A DNA stretch of 64,000 nucleotides, from contig NC_088872.1 in NCBI RefSeq assembly GCF_032884065.1, forward strand, positions 34,692,917-34,756,916, written 5' to 3'. The DNA comes from Artemia franciscana. Its lineage: Eukaryota > Arthropoda > Branchiopoda > Anostraca > Artemiidae. The notes under the pieces were generated by a model that was not told where the DNA came from, ran no database searches, and saw only the letters and a list, made by a program, of their open reading frames with translations. A program made the position numbers and the translations under genes. Position 1 is the stretch's first letter, and every line of letters starts with the position of its first letter. Shown here one piece after another: positions 49,164 through 60,869 of the stretch.

Positions 49164-49908
49164 GTAGATGTGTTCAAATCGGGACTATGTCTAAAATTTG
49201 TCCCTATTGCAAGGCCTTGAAATTCAATGGTGAAACAATGGGAATGTGTTGCGCCTCAGGAAAAGTTAAACTTCCTCTATAGGCTGCACCACCAGAGCCA
49301 TTGAAGACTTTCCTTACTGGAACTACGTCAGAATCTAAGCGTTTTTTATCACAAATCAGAAAATATAACTCATGTTTCCAAATGACGTCGTTTGGAGCCC
49401 AAATCGAAAATCCAGATCAATTTATGTCTACTTTCAAAGTAAAAGGGCAAATAGAGCAGGGTCCCTTCTACCATTCTCAGGCGAGAATCATAAATTTTTA
49501 CAATTGTACTTCATCAGTGATAGAAATTCTGAATTGAATACACGTTGCGAAATTTCTCCCAACGTTGAAAGGACAATCATTTCCCAATTGCAACATCTTT
49601 TCCACGAAAATAATATTTTAGTGCGTCTGTTCAAAACAGCCATCGATTTGATGCCTACTGATACGCATAAAATTGTTATTTCCGCTGACAAAACGCCTCC
49701 TAGCCAACATGTGCGTACATACAATGCTCCAACTATCGACGAAGTGGCAATCGTTATGGTCGGTGATCAGTTTTTACCTCGAGATATTATTCTTCATAAG
49801 CGAAACGCTCAGTTGTTAAGAATTGCTGAAACTCATCGATGCTACGATGCCCTACAATATCATATCATTTTTTGGGATGGAGCCGACGGCTATCACTTTA
49901 ATATTTAA
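49164..49908 (+). pseudogene. Helitron copy 2 zinc-finger and linker region, frameshifted
   Basis: After GMCCASGKVKLPL there is an in-frame TAG (49280-49282). The frame goes on through EPLKTFLTGTTSESKRFLSQ and NSCFQMTSFGAQ, then shifts at about 49450 into the frame holding NVERTIISQLQHLFHENN and YHIIFWDGADGYHFNI. It stops at TAA 49906-49908, immediately followed in frame by the large Rep/helicase ORF. These segments match the conserved region before the Rep domain. Confidence 0.75.
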
Positions 49909-52572
49909 TTGATGAATCCAGCCACTAACAAAGAAATGAATAAGAAATGCAGTGCAATGCATTATTATTCCTATAGACTAATGTTTCGGCAGGATGAAGA
50001 AAATTATATTTTAAAATGCCGTGAATTGTTTCACCAATTTTTCGTTGATATGTATGCTAAAATTGAATCAGAACGTTTGCTATATATCCGCCTGAATCAG
50101 ACCAAGCTCCGCTCTGAACAATACATTCATTTGCGAGATGCAGTTATAAATGACGGTAATACCACAAACGTTGGAAGATTAACAATTTTACCTTCGTCAT
50201 ATGCTGGCAGTCCCCGTCATATGCATGAATATGCTCAAGATGCTATTGCGTATGTTCGTCTCTATGGTCGTCCAGATTTATTTATTACATTTACATGTAA
50301 TCAATCTTGGGAAGAGATACTGCAGCTTTTACTTCAAGGACAATCGGCGGTTCATAGGCATGACATTACGGCCCGTGTCTTCCGGCAAAAGTTGAAATCA
50401 CTGATAAATTACATAGTAAAACTTGAAGTGTTTGGGTCAGTGCGATGCTGGATGTACTCAGTGGAATGGCAAAAACGAGGTTTGCCACAGGCACATATAC
50501 TAATCTGGCTACATAAAAAAATTACTTCGAACGAAATTGATGATGTGATTTCCGCTGAAATACCTGATGAAAATGTCGATAAGGGGTTACATGATATTAT
50601 TGTAAAAAATATGATACATGGTCCTTGCGGTGCACTGAACGAAAATTCACCATGCATGGCCAAAGGAAGGTGCTCAAAGCAATATCCTCGACTTTTAGTA
50701 TCAAATACAATTACTGGCAATGATGGTTACCCACAATATAGAAGAAGATCTACTGAAGATGGCGGTAAAACAGCAATAATAAAGAAGCGTAACGGTACCA
50801 CCATCGAAGTAGATAACCAGTGGGGTGTTCCATATTCCCCATTATTATCAAAAGCATTTAATGCACACATAAACGTTGAATACTGTAACTCCGTAAAGGC
50901 AACCAAATACATATGTAAATACGTCAACAAAGGCAGTGACATGGCAGTTTTTGGCTTGCAGCCCGAAATCAAAGATATCGACGAAATCGTACAATATCAG
51001 GCTGGAAGATACATAAGCAGTAATGAAGCTGTTTGGCGAATTCTTTCATTTCCGATACATGAACGTAGTCCAGCTGTTGTTCACTTAGCGGTACATTTAC
51101 AGAATGGTCAACGTGTTTATTTCACGGAAACCAACGTGCAACAAAGAGCCCTGAATCCACCGGATACAACATTAACAGCTTTTTTTTCGCTTTGCAAGAA
51201 TAATTCTTTTGCAAAAAAAATGCTGTATACTGAAGTGCCTTCGTATTACACGTGGAATACTAAAAATAAAGTATTTGAACGTCGAAAACAGGGTAAGTCA
51301 GTCGACGGCCAACCTACCATCTTCAAAGATACCACGATAGGAAGACTCTACACCGTTCACCCCAATCAACATGAATGCTTCTTTCTATGCCTGCTTTTGG
51401 TGAATGTACCCGGTCCGACATCCTTTGAGTATTTGAGAACTCTAAACGGTACTATACATGGCACTTACCGTAGTGCATGCCAAGCTCTGAATTTATTGGA
51501 GAATGACCAAGACTGGGATAACTGCAAAAATGACGCGTGCGAAACGTCAACTCCAAGTGAAATTCGTGCATTGTTTGGCATCATGTTAACAACTTGCTCT
51601 CCATCAGCTCCTACAGAGTTATGGGAAAAATATAAGTCAAAAATGTCCGAAGATATACTCCATCGAAAACAGTTAGAGACGTCAGATATGACTTTTGATT
51701 TTACATCGGAAATTTATAACTACACTTTAGTTATTATAGAAGATGTGTGCGTACGTATGGCAAACAAACCTCTTCAAGATTTGGGAATGCCTTCACCTAA
51801 CCGTATCGCTGCTGTTTCGACGTGTGTAGAATTGGATCGTGAACAAAGTTACAGCACGAGTGATCTATTGTCGTATGTACAAAATAACATTTCCAAGTTA
51901 ACGTCGGAACAAAAAGACATTTATGATACGATAATGCATTGTGTCGATAACAACGTTAGAGAAATTTTCTTTTTGGATGCGCCAGGAGGTACTGGTAAAA
52001 CGTTTGTGATAAAACTGATTCTGGCATCAATTCGATCAAAAAATGATAAAGCGTTGACAATTGCGTCGTCCGGAATAGCCGCAACATTGCTGCCTGGTGG
52101 AAGAACTGCTCATTCCGCTTTGAAATTGCCTCTGAATTTGCATTCTACAGAAACTCCCACGTGCAATATTTCCAAATCATCTAGGATGGGTAAAGTATTG
52201 CAGCAATGCAAACTTATTATTTGGGATGAGTGCACAATGGCACACAAAAAATCGCACGAGGCTCTGGATCAATGCTTGAAAGATTTGCGAGGGAAGTTGA
52301 AACCCTTTGGCAGCACATTAATATTGCTTGCGGGAGATTTCAGGCAAACATTACCTATAATACCTAGATCAACCCCTGCAGACGAAATGAATGCTTGCCT
52401 GAAAAATTCTAATTTATGGGCACACGTAAAAACATTAAAATTAACTACAAATATGCGTGTCCGATTGCAAAACGATGACTCTGGTCAAACATTTTCAGAT
52501 CAATTGCTGGCAATTGGAAACGGAAAGCTCCCAGTAGACTCAATTTGCAGGACGTATACAACTACCTGCTGA
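49909..52572 (+). CDS. Helitron Rep plus PIF1-like helicase (largest open frame, C-terminus frameshifted)
   Basis: 887 codons without a stop. The Rep region holds FITFTCNQSWEEI, then WQKRGLPQAHILIWL, where the HUH motif reads QAH (first His replaced by Gln), and the two-tyrosine motif in VKATKYICKYVNKGSD. The SF1 helicase region has Walker A in LDAPGGTGKTF (about residue 690), IIWDECTMAHK, AGDFRQTLPII and LTTNMRV. A one-base insertion (TTTGCAGG where copy 1 has TTTCAGG) at about 52547 shifts the frame and ends the ORF at 52572, removing the last helicase motifs, which continue at 52586-53267 in other frames. Rep would nick single-stranded DNA and the helicase unwind it, but the Gln change and the truncation suggest this copy is inactive. 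Confidence 0.9.
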   Translation: MMNPATNKEMNKKCSAMHYYSYRLMFRQDEENYILKCRELFHQFFVDMYAKIESERLLYIRLNQTKLRSEQYIHLRDAVINDGNTTNVGRLTILPSSYAGSPRHMHEYAQDAIAYVRLYGRPDLFITFTCNQSWEEILQLLLQGQSAVHRHDITARVFRQKLKSLINYIVKLEVFGSVRCWMYSVEWQKRGLPQAHILIWLHKKITSNEIDDVISAEIPDENVDKGLHDIIVKNMIHGPCGALNENSPCMAKGRCSKQYPRLLVSNTITGNDGYPQYRRRSTEDGGKTAIIKKRNGTTIEVDNQWGVPYSPLLSKAFNAHINVEYCNSVKATKYICKYVNKGSDMAVFGLQPEIKDIDEIVQYQAGRYISSNEAVWRILSFPIHERSPAVVHLAVHLQNGQRVYFTETNVQQRALNPPDTTLTAFFSLCKNNSFAKKMLYTEVPSYYTWNTKNKVFERRKQGKSVDGQPTIFKDTTIGRLYTVHPNQHECFFLCLLLVNVPGPTSFEYLRTLNGTIHGTYRSACQALNLLENDQDWDNCKNDACETSTPSEIRALFGIMLTTCSPSAPTELWEKYKSKMSEDILHRKQLETSDMTFDFTSEIYNYTLVIIEDVCVRMANKPLQDLGMPSPNRIAAVSTCVELDREQSYSTSDLLSYVQNNISKLTSEQKDIYDTIMHCVDNNVREIFFLDAPGGTGKTFVIKLILASIRSKNDKALTIASSGIAATLLPGGRTAHSALKLPLNLHSTETPTCNISKSSRMGKVLQQCKLIIWDECTMAHKKSHEALDQCLKDLRGKLKPFGSTLILLAGDFRQTLPIIPRSTPADEMNACLKNSNLWAHVKTLKLTTNMRVRLQNDDSGQTFSDQLLAIGNGKLPVDSICRTYTTTC

Positions 52573-53267
52573 TTTCTGTAATTTAGTGACGTCCAAAAAT
52601 GAATTGATTGAAAAAGTATTTCCGAATATTCTAAACAATTATAAAAATAATAAATGGCTAAGTGAAAGAGCAATTCTTGCACCCAAAAATATAGACGTCC
52701 ACGAAATCAACAATATTGTTTTGACCAAGATTCGAGACCAGGCAGTCCTTTACAAGTCAGTCGACACAGTTTTGGAACCAAATGAAGCGGTTAATTATCC
52801 ATCTGAATTTTTAAATTCCGTGGATCTTTCAGGGTTTCCACGACACGTGCTACAACTAAAAATAGGCGTACCAATAATACTTTTAAGAAATATCAACCCA
52901 CCAAAGCTTTGCAATGGCACGCGACTTGCCGTAAAAAACAATGGAAAACCTAATAGAGGCCACAATCTTGACAGGGCCTTTTGAGGGTGAGGCTGTTCTT
53001 ATTCCTCGTATTCCCATGATTCCAACGGATCTGCCTTTTCAATTTAAAAGATTGCAATTCCCAATTCGATTAGCATTTGCAATCACCATTAACAAAGCTC
53101 AAGGTCAATCATTAGAAAAATTTGGTATAGATCTTAATACTGATTGTTTTTCCCATGGACAATTGTACGTTGCATGTTTGAGGGTCGGTAAACCTGACAA
53201 TCTATTTATATGCAGCGACAATTGGACAGCGAAGAATCTTGTATATATGCAAGTTTTACGCAGTTAA
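52573..53267 (+). pseudogene. Helitron copy 2 helicase C-terminal part in shifted frames
   Basis: 52586-52930 continues the helicase (SKNELIEKVFPNIL, LSERAILAPKN). A further frameshift in the A-run at about 52935 leads to 52941-53267 with FKRLQFPIRLAFAITINKAQ and HGQLYVAC, the terminal SF1B helicase motifs. In this copy VACLRVGK stands where copy 1 keeps VACSRVGK. Confidence 0.9.
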
Positions 53268-53278
53268 TTTGTATTGTA

Positions 53279-53350
53279 TCTATCTATCTATCTATCTATA
53301 TAAAAACGAGTTGTGTGTATGCATGTTTGTTTGTTTGTAAAAAGAGCGTT
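53279..53350 (+). other. Second Helitron-type 5' terminus inside copy 2
   Basis: A(TCTA)n run followed by TATAAAAACGAGTTGTGTG, matching the place at 21046 in copy 1. Confidence 0.6.
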
Positions 53351-53572
53351 TGCATATGACGTCATTATTAGTGCATAAGGCTTTGTATATGCACAGACAA
53401 TGGGAAAGCCAAGAATGTTGTATATTCGCAAGTTTTACGTAGTTTAAAACACATATATAAATCTATCTATATTCATAGGTGGTACACAGGGACACAACTA
53501 CAATGGCGCGTAACGACTTAAACGCTCGGGGGGGCTTGGGGGGGGGGCGTGAAGCGCCACCCCAACAGCAAG

Positions 53573-53655
53573 TAAGGAATAATTTCTGTTCGTTTTAAGT
53601 ATTAATGTCGGTCCATACTTGCAGTTTAAAAAACTTGTTTTTATTATTTATTACC
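53573..53655 (+). repeat. Hairpin-rich element piece, right of the Helitron insertion
   Basis: TAATTTCTGTTCGTTTTAAG and the ACTTGTTTTT end complete the arm interrupted at 48396. Confidence 0.9.
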
Positions 53656-55242
53656 TTAAACAAAAGCAAAGTTCATTGTATGTAGCTTTTTCTTAATCAA
53701 AATTTTTGCAATGATTTTGTTATGAGCTTTTAGTTTTAAATGTAGTATTGTAACTCTGAGAAAAAACTATGGTATGGTAACATTATGTTAACAAGATATT
53801 ATCATGCATATTATGACTAAGGAGCTTGTTGCAGGATATTACTCTAAGTGTATTCTTTTTCGTTTTATTTGATTATCACTCCCAATAATCTTCGTTGGTT
53901 AAAAACAAGAAAAATGTCTAATTTTGTTATTTGACAAATTTAAGCTATGAGAAGCTTTAAAAAAACATGAGTAACCCCCTTTTTTATTTTGTGAAGTTTC
54001 TTTTACATTTTGTGAGGTAATAAATGTTTATTGCTTCAATTAAAAAGAAATTGAAAGAAACTTTTTAATAAGCAAGTATATTATGAGCTAATACATTGAA
54101 CAAAATAACACAAGTGTTTGAAATTATTACAACATTTATTTATTTGCATTAGCACAAGCATCCAAGGGATTATGTGAATCTGAACATGTGTTTACTTTAA
54201 GACAATATTCCTTCCATTTATGGGATTCGAGTTTTTATAAGAAGGATACTAAGAAAATAAAGAGTAAGCAAGATAAAATGAAATTTCTATAAAGATTAAT
54301 ATCATTTGAAAATGATGTTTTTCGACAATGCAACCAACGACGTTTAATTATTTTCACTCTAAAGCATTGTCATTTATTCATTCATAGTAGTTTCGTTAGT
54401 TTTAAGACTGAATTACTCACACGAATATTTTTTCTTTGTATTTTTTGCTCTAATATGACTATTTCTTTTCTTTGAATAGGAATTCTGAACAAGTTAGACT
54501 GGATTTCCAAAAAGAACCGACATGACAAGAAATAACATAAGCGTGCATGCTTAATATGTTTGACCTGTTGAAAATGCCATTGCTTTAACACTATGCCGAT
54601 GATTAATAGTTATCGACAATTTCCCCGTTTTAAGTGCACTACTAACAAAAAAGGACGCGCTTTTTCAACTGAAAGTGAGAGGTACATTTAAACCTACAAC
54701 GAACACCTTTATTTGAGGAGAACTTCCCCTCCTCCACTCCCTGCTCTTTACTCTAAATTTTAATAGTGGGTTTAAAATAATTTCCAATCCTGTGCAACTA
54801 CTCTTGTCTTTAAGCAGTAGAGGAGGACAGCCATCCCTTCTGCTGAAACCGCACTAAAAAATGATTTCTTTTTATTGCTTATTGTCTCCTTTTGATGCTT
54901 TTTTTAGAAAAGCAGTTCATATTACTTTCTTCCGTTCCATGTTTTTCTAAATATGTGACAAAATTGGAGGACGAACACACTGATGGGTGTCATCTCAAAA
55001 TTTTAATTAGAGAATTCTAGCTATCAGGGATAGGGTATTAATATCCTCTACGAATTGTATTTTCATTCGTAGTTGAAACGTTTAATCGTAAAAAATTGTG
55101 TCTACCCAAAAATTTCTAGATTGGAAGCCACAAATGACTTTCGTTTGTGGATAAAGGGAGGATGGCAATATCAAAACAGGGTCTGATAAGTTGATCTGGG
55201 ACTTCAAGAAGTTCAAATATTCGGAGTTTTAGTTCACTGTGG
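53656..55242. other. Mostly unassigned AT-rich sequence with an unclassified shared repeat
   Basis: 53656-54640 shows nothing recognisable. 54640-54760 resembles a diverged start of the hairpin-rich element. 54800-55240 matches 39700-40430 in reverse complement. Confidence 0.5.
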
Positions 55243-55814
55243 GCTAGCAATCAGTGCAAATTGGTGCACATTGTATTCGTTCGATCTCTTTAAATCTGAC
55301 AGAATTAAGTGTTTACGCAACGGGTTTAAACGATAACGTAAAACAATGAAGTAGTTTCGTAATAACTAGTGTCAACTATGGTATTTTAATCCTGAGAAGT
55401 TACGGATAGCTTTATAATACCAACTAGATTATATAAGATATTGTTCCAAGTTTTCATCCGTCACGATGTCTACGATTGAAAAGGACAAAGTTCAACTGGC
55501 TGCAAGTCAATTTAGTCCCTTCTTTCGATATTGTTTTGTAGTTGTTGTTTTTTCAACTCTGAGGAATAGCGTTTGATCGTGTGATAACTGATTGCGTTCT
55601 TACTTGAACATGCCGTTTCAAAAACTTCGATAGACCGACAACTTCATCATTTAACCGATAGTGAAGAAACAAGCACAAACGAGAATGTATAACAATTCGA
55701 TAGTTTCGTAATAATGAATAGAATGTCATCTATGGACATAGATCTCTGAAGTATATATACAATTTTTAACATACCTATTTACATAAAAATAAATACTTTA
55801 CTTTTTTTTTCTAG

Positions 55815-56125
55815 ATTCTGCTTGTTGCCCTTTATGTCTCAACAGTATTGGCCAAAGCAAATAATCCAAAGGAACCAGCTATTGATTTTCAAAATATGAA
55901 AAGAGGGTTGGTTAACAGCTAATAGATGGGGTTCTTCCTTCGGCGATCCTAGTTACAGGCTGAGAAGAGAAGCTCCTACCGAAGAAGATCTGAAAGGAGC
56001 AGAAACTCATCACTATAGTTATTATCCTTATCAATATTATAGTCATTATTACCCTACATACAGTTATGCATATCCATAATATGGATACGCACCGTACAGC
56101 TATGGTCACAGACGGTATTGAGGCT
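55815..56125 (+). pseudogene. Secreted Tyr-rich peptide precursor, locus D exon 2 (broken)
   Basis: Acceptor TTTTTTTCTAG is followed at 55815 by codons for ILLVALYVSTVLAKANNPKE. A 4-bp duplication (GGTT) in the KRGL codons shifts the frame into TAA. In the original frame a further TAA interrupts the tail at the YP-YGYAPYSYG position. No ATGAAATAT exon was seen upstream. The part kept clearly belongs to the same family as loci A-C. Confidence 0.8.
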
Positions 56126-56549
56126 AGAGAGAAGAAAGTTTTAAGTTACAAAAGTTTTTTATGTAATTTATTTTTAAATTAAAGATTTTTTCATCCAATT
56201 AGTATTATTTTAGCTGTTTATTCTATTCTTGATTAGGCTATTAGTATTAGAGCTGTATTTCTTTTTGCACATCAAATTTATAGAAAGAAGGTATTGTTTT
56301 CAAATTAGTGTAAAAAGGAAAATCAAACAAACGCATTTGCTGCCCATTACAACCCTCCCTGGTAAGTCCTGTAAAGAAATTCTAGGTAGATATATCTACC
56401 AAGCTTTTGATAAATATATTAAGCTGCTAAATTTATCCTTAGAATTTACATGCATTTGGTCCCACCACAAGCCATAAGCAACACTAAATGCCAATCAAAG
56501 GCATTCAGAGACCATGTTCTATCGTTACCTTATTAAAATATCCTTTCTG

Positions 56550-58440
56550 TTCACCGTACTAATTAAACATTATTTCCCAAAAGAGGCAAGTAAAACTTAT
56601 ATAAACAAAAATTATTACGAAAGATTTATCAAACCCAAAAGAAACAGAAATTAAAATGAATAGTCACATTTGCTGAACTTACTGCATATAAACAGATGAG
56701 TTATAACCAATTTTTTCAAAAGTCATAAAAAATTTTCAGTTAGAGAATGTGTACTTATTAGTGACAATAACTATTAGGGTATTAATGTCCAATACGATTT
56801 GCTTTTCAGTCGCAGTTGAACGTTTTGGTAGTGAGGAATTGTGTCTTCCGTAAAATTTCTAAATTTGAAGTAATAAAAGGCTTTTCTGTGGATGAGGGGA
56901 GGGGAAATTATAAGCCAGGGTTTGATTTGTTGATTTGGGACTTCAAAAAGTTCAAATATTCGGAATTTTAGGACTGTCGAGCAGGTTCCACTCCTCCTGT
57001 CCTCGTTCGTAAATAATCCCAACCCTGTTTATATTGAAAAAGAAAAGATTCTAGTCTGTTTTATGCCATTTTCTGAGCCAAATACTATTCCAACCAAATT
57101 CTAGTTCATTTACATTCAAGAATTGGCGTAAGCCTAGAAATTGGTCTATGAAAAAGGAAATATGTTAAGAAAGAAATGTTACTTCACAATAAGCGAAAAA
57201 TTGTTGTTTTAAATTTGAATACGTTACCATTATATTTAAAGCTCCTCTCCCATAAATTGCAAATATATAGCCAAAATTCTAGGCTATATTCCCTATGTGT
57301 TTTTCCGTTTCTTGATTTCGTCAGTGTGGATTCAATTTAGGCTACGACTAACCATGTTGAAAAAACAATGACGCATTGCATAATCCAGGTAAAATATTCA
57401 GTTTTGGCTACATATTTGCACTTTAAGGGTCAATATAAATTGGGTAAGTGGGTAAAACAAAGTGGAAGAACACTCAAAATGTGTTAACTATATCCATACT
57501 ATGAATTAAGAATTGCTTTCGTAACATCTTCTTATACCCAAAAATTTGCTGTCTGTTAATTTCAAAGTCGCAACACTTCAATTCAATTAATTTCAAAGTC
57601 GCTTCAAGTTTAACCACGCCAATCCCAGTACTGCCTAGAAGAGGTGTTAAATCACAAAGTATGGAGGTGGGCACAAAAGGATCTTTGAATTTCGAGGAAG
57701 GGGGGTAAATTTGGCGAGTTAATTTTTTTCTAAATATACAAAAAGGATTGATCAATACAAATATCTCCCAGAATCGTCGCTTGTGACATTATATTATATC
57801 CAAGCATTTTTTTAAGGAAGGAGAGTAAACGGTTAAACTGGAGGGGGACTAAAAAAGTTGACAAAAGACGAATGTCGGGCAAAATATTTCCTGGATATAG
57901 TGTAGCAATAATTTTACTGTCCTCCCATTATTTCTATAACGCATTCCCTAGCTAATAATGTCTTATTTTAAAATAACTTCTTATAACCTTTATCATATTT
58001 CCTTTTCAACATAATATTTTTCTATTATTTGTGTATCTATACAATCATTTTTTTTCTTTGTAGCTGTCAAATATATGACTAAACAAAAACCAAAATACTG
58101 TCTACAACCTGTAATGCATTGTCTTTTTGTTTTCTTAGCTTCACAAAAGAAGAAATGTTGTATGAAAATAAGAGTATATTATACGTTACGTCCTGCTCTA
58201 CTAATGCTGGTCAACAAAACTGTAAAAACTACTATTTTTTGACAGGGGAAACATAGTGATAATGAGAAAGTTGTTTTCTTGAAAGCTAAATTTTTAAAAG
58301 GGGCTATTTTCAACATAAAACATTGGAAAAGTAGCCTACTTCTTTCACAAATAGGGCTAAAAAAATTACTGCTTTAATCAAAAGGTCCTAAAATAGTACT
58401 TTGGTACTACCCGTGGCACTACCTGCTTGAGAGGTGAGGG
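56550..58440. other. Filler sequence between locus D and LINE family 2 copy b
   Basis: Not shared with the locus B region. 56760-56990 carries the unclassified repeat also seen at 39700-39960 and 55010-55240 (CAAATATTCGGAATTTTAGG block). The rest is unassigned. Confidence 0.5.
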
Positions 58441-58631
58441 AGCACCAATTTTATGTATAGTGTTGGATATTATATTCAGTGCAATAGCGCTGCCTAAGTA
58501 AAGACCAATTTTGGCACAATGTATAATTTTTTTTCTGATCAAGGCACTTTATATAGAAGGAATTACAGTAGAAACTTTGAAAGGAGCTTATTTGACTGGA
58601 AATAAAAAATTCTAGTGTCTTTTTTGGGAGC

Positions 58632-60850
58632 CACATATTCTTTTAAAGGAGCTAATCCGATTAGAAATTAAAAGTTCTAGTAACCTTTTTAAGAGTCAAA
58701 ACTAATTTGAGGGTAAGCAGTCCTCTTTCCAAGCCCAAAAATTTTCCGAACACATCCAACCAAAATTTTGTGATATCCATTTTGTTCAGCATAGTTGAAC
58801 AGTCCAGTAGCTATGTCTCTAGGGATATTGGGCACGTCAACCCGTAGTTCCAAATGACCATAAACTCTGGTGTTAATGCACTTTTCTAGCACACGAGAAA
58901 TAACAGGTAAGACCGAGATAGGCCAATAATCTCCAAGATCATTCTTGTTACCGCCTTTAAAAAAAGGGGTAATCTTAGTAGTTTTCAAGCAATCAGGAAA
59001 CGTTCCTCGTTTCAAGCACAAATTAATGAGGGAAGTAAGAATATCAGCAACATAAGGAAACGCTATTTTTAACACCAGAAGATGGAGTGAATCACTACCT
59101 GCTGATGTTTTTTTCATCCCAAAGATAATTTTCTCTAGTTCATCACGAGAGAAGGGTCTCACATACATAGAAATATCAATTGGAGTCTTAATAAGAAACT
59201 TCAAGGGAGGATCATCATCAGAAGATACTATACGTGAAGATAATCTACGCCAATATTAGCAAAATGTTTGGAAACAGCATTACATATCTCTTCAGGTTTC
59301 TTCGTTGGTAGGCCATTCTGCATTACTACTTCAACGGGAATAATAGAGTTCTCTGTCGATATCGCACTTTTAATTATTTTCCATGTTTTTGCAGGGTTAC
59401 CACAAGTCTCAGTGAATTTATCTACGAAATATTTTTTTTTCTTACATTTCTCAGTAATTTATTCAGGGCATTTCTATAATTCTTATAAATTCTTAAGCAA
59501 GTCGGATCATTTCCATTATTTATGGAATTCTTATAAAGTTTATCTCTTTTATTGATACAGCGCAATAAGTTAGGCGACATACATGGTTTCTTAGGATTAT
59601 TTTTCCTTGATGTCTAACGAACCATTATACATGTTTTTGTCACTAACAAAATTAGTTTATCGTAAAATCTTTGAAAACTCGTATTTATATCATCCGTAGG
59701 GTCCTATCAAATTATTCCAATCGACTTAAGCAATTGCCTGCTTAAATTTTTGAAGGTTACTCTGGCTAAACACATGCATTGGACTCTTAGGAATTATTGG
59801 TGCTGGCTTTTGGGGAATACAGAGATCAAATCTTGTTGAAATCCCAAAATGATAGGATACATTATCATTATTAATAACTGTTAATAACTGTTGGATAACT
59901 GTTGTATTATTAACTGTTGGAGCTGAAAAAACAAATTTGAAAAAATGTTGTCAATTAGCTTTGATGACGAGGTTCTTACTCGTGTGCATATATTTATAGT
60001 TGGAAACAAACCATAGGACATACAAAGCTGTTAAAAAATCCATAGAAACACTCGCATCAAGCTCATTAAGGTCAATATTAAAATCCCTACGCCCCCAAAA
60101 TCTACATTAGAAGCTTCCAGAGCATTAAGACAGCTAATGCTCCGGGAATCATGATCATAATTATCCATTGTCATTAAATTCAAAAATAACCTCGGTACAT
60201 GGTTTCAATAAAATAACAAACAGACACAAAAAAGAAAAACAAATTGAAAAACAAAAATAATCCACTTGAAAACACTAATAAGGAAAAGAACAGGCGATGA
60301 AAATATTGCCTGTAACCCATTCATGTATAAAGCTCAAGCTCCTAACGCAACGGCTAACAACTTAGTAATAAACAAAAACCCCAACATCATAGGTTCACTT
60401 GAAAACTAACTTAACGAAACTTCAATAGGACATAATCAACCGAAATACACAAATTACGGTATCAACAGACCCTTTGCATTGTACCAAATTACTTTATCTA
60501 CAGTGTTATTTTTTTTACAAATAACAGGAGTAAGGTGGGGGGTACCCAGCATTCAACTCTTTTATCCACTAGGCATTTACGGATACCCAGGAGTTCCCTG
60601 CGCACAATACGCACACGAGGCGTAACTTCCTCACCAATAAAAACATTCTTATAAATGTTAAACTGTTTTCCTTTAAGTTTTTTCGCATTTTTCAAAAGAG
60701 AAAAACGAACCCGTGTATAGTCCACTTTAATTTTAACAAACTTTTTAGAGCACTGAACAACACTAAAAGACGACAAGTTTTCTCTATCAAATGATAAGCC
60801 ATGCACCAACACATCCGAAATCAGAGACTCAGCATCCTCGATAGGTACTT
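58632..60850 (-). pseudogene. LINE family 2, copy b: ORF1 tail, partial connector, RT start
   Basis: ORF1-like tail at 60812-60498 (KNAKKLKGKQFNIYKNVFIG, RIVRRELLGIRKCLVDKRVE). EN remnants lack ~540 bp relative to copy a. The RT N-terminal part is open at 59204-58850 with KIIFGMKKTSAGSDSLHLLV, FPDCLKTTKITPFFKGG and YWPISVLPVISRVLEKCINT, better preserved than in copy a. At about 58850 the LINE stops and the open frame runs on into hairpin-repeat-like sequence to 58689, the same junction as in copy a. Confidence 0.85.
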
Positions 60851-60869
60851 CATTTAAGCCCTAAAATAA

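Larger units (their letters stand above)
48397..53572 (+). mobile_element. Helitron copy 2, near full-length (5.2 kb)
   Basis: The insertion point is defined by the interrupted interspersed repeat: host ...GTA at 48396 and TAAGG at 53573. The element starts TCTATCTTCTATATATATAAAA and ends with a GTGGCGCTTC-type hairpin region and CAAG before T; CTAG would be canonical. It encodes, in broken frames, an N-terminal coiled region, a Rep nuclease and a PIF1-like helicase, the standard Helitron content for rolling-circle transposition. It has a full set of domains but several frame breaks, so it is probably dead. Confidence 0.93.
55243..60850 (+). repeat. Segmental duplicate of the locus B region (about 23745-29690)
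   Basis: In the same order and orientation as 23745-29690: 5' flank, peptide exon 2, 3' flank, the block GCCTAAGTAAAGACC, and LINE family 2. Differences include loss of ~350 bp near 55745, a different filler at 56550-58440, and loss of ~540 bp of the LINE endonuclease near 60088. The offset between copies is about 31.0-31.6 kb. Confidence 0.85.
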
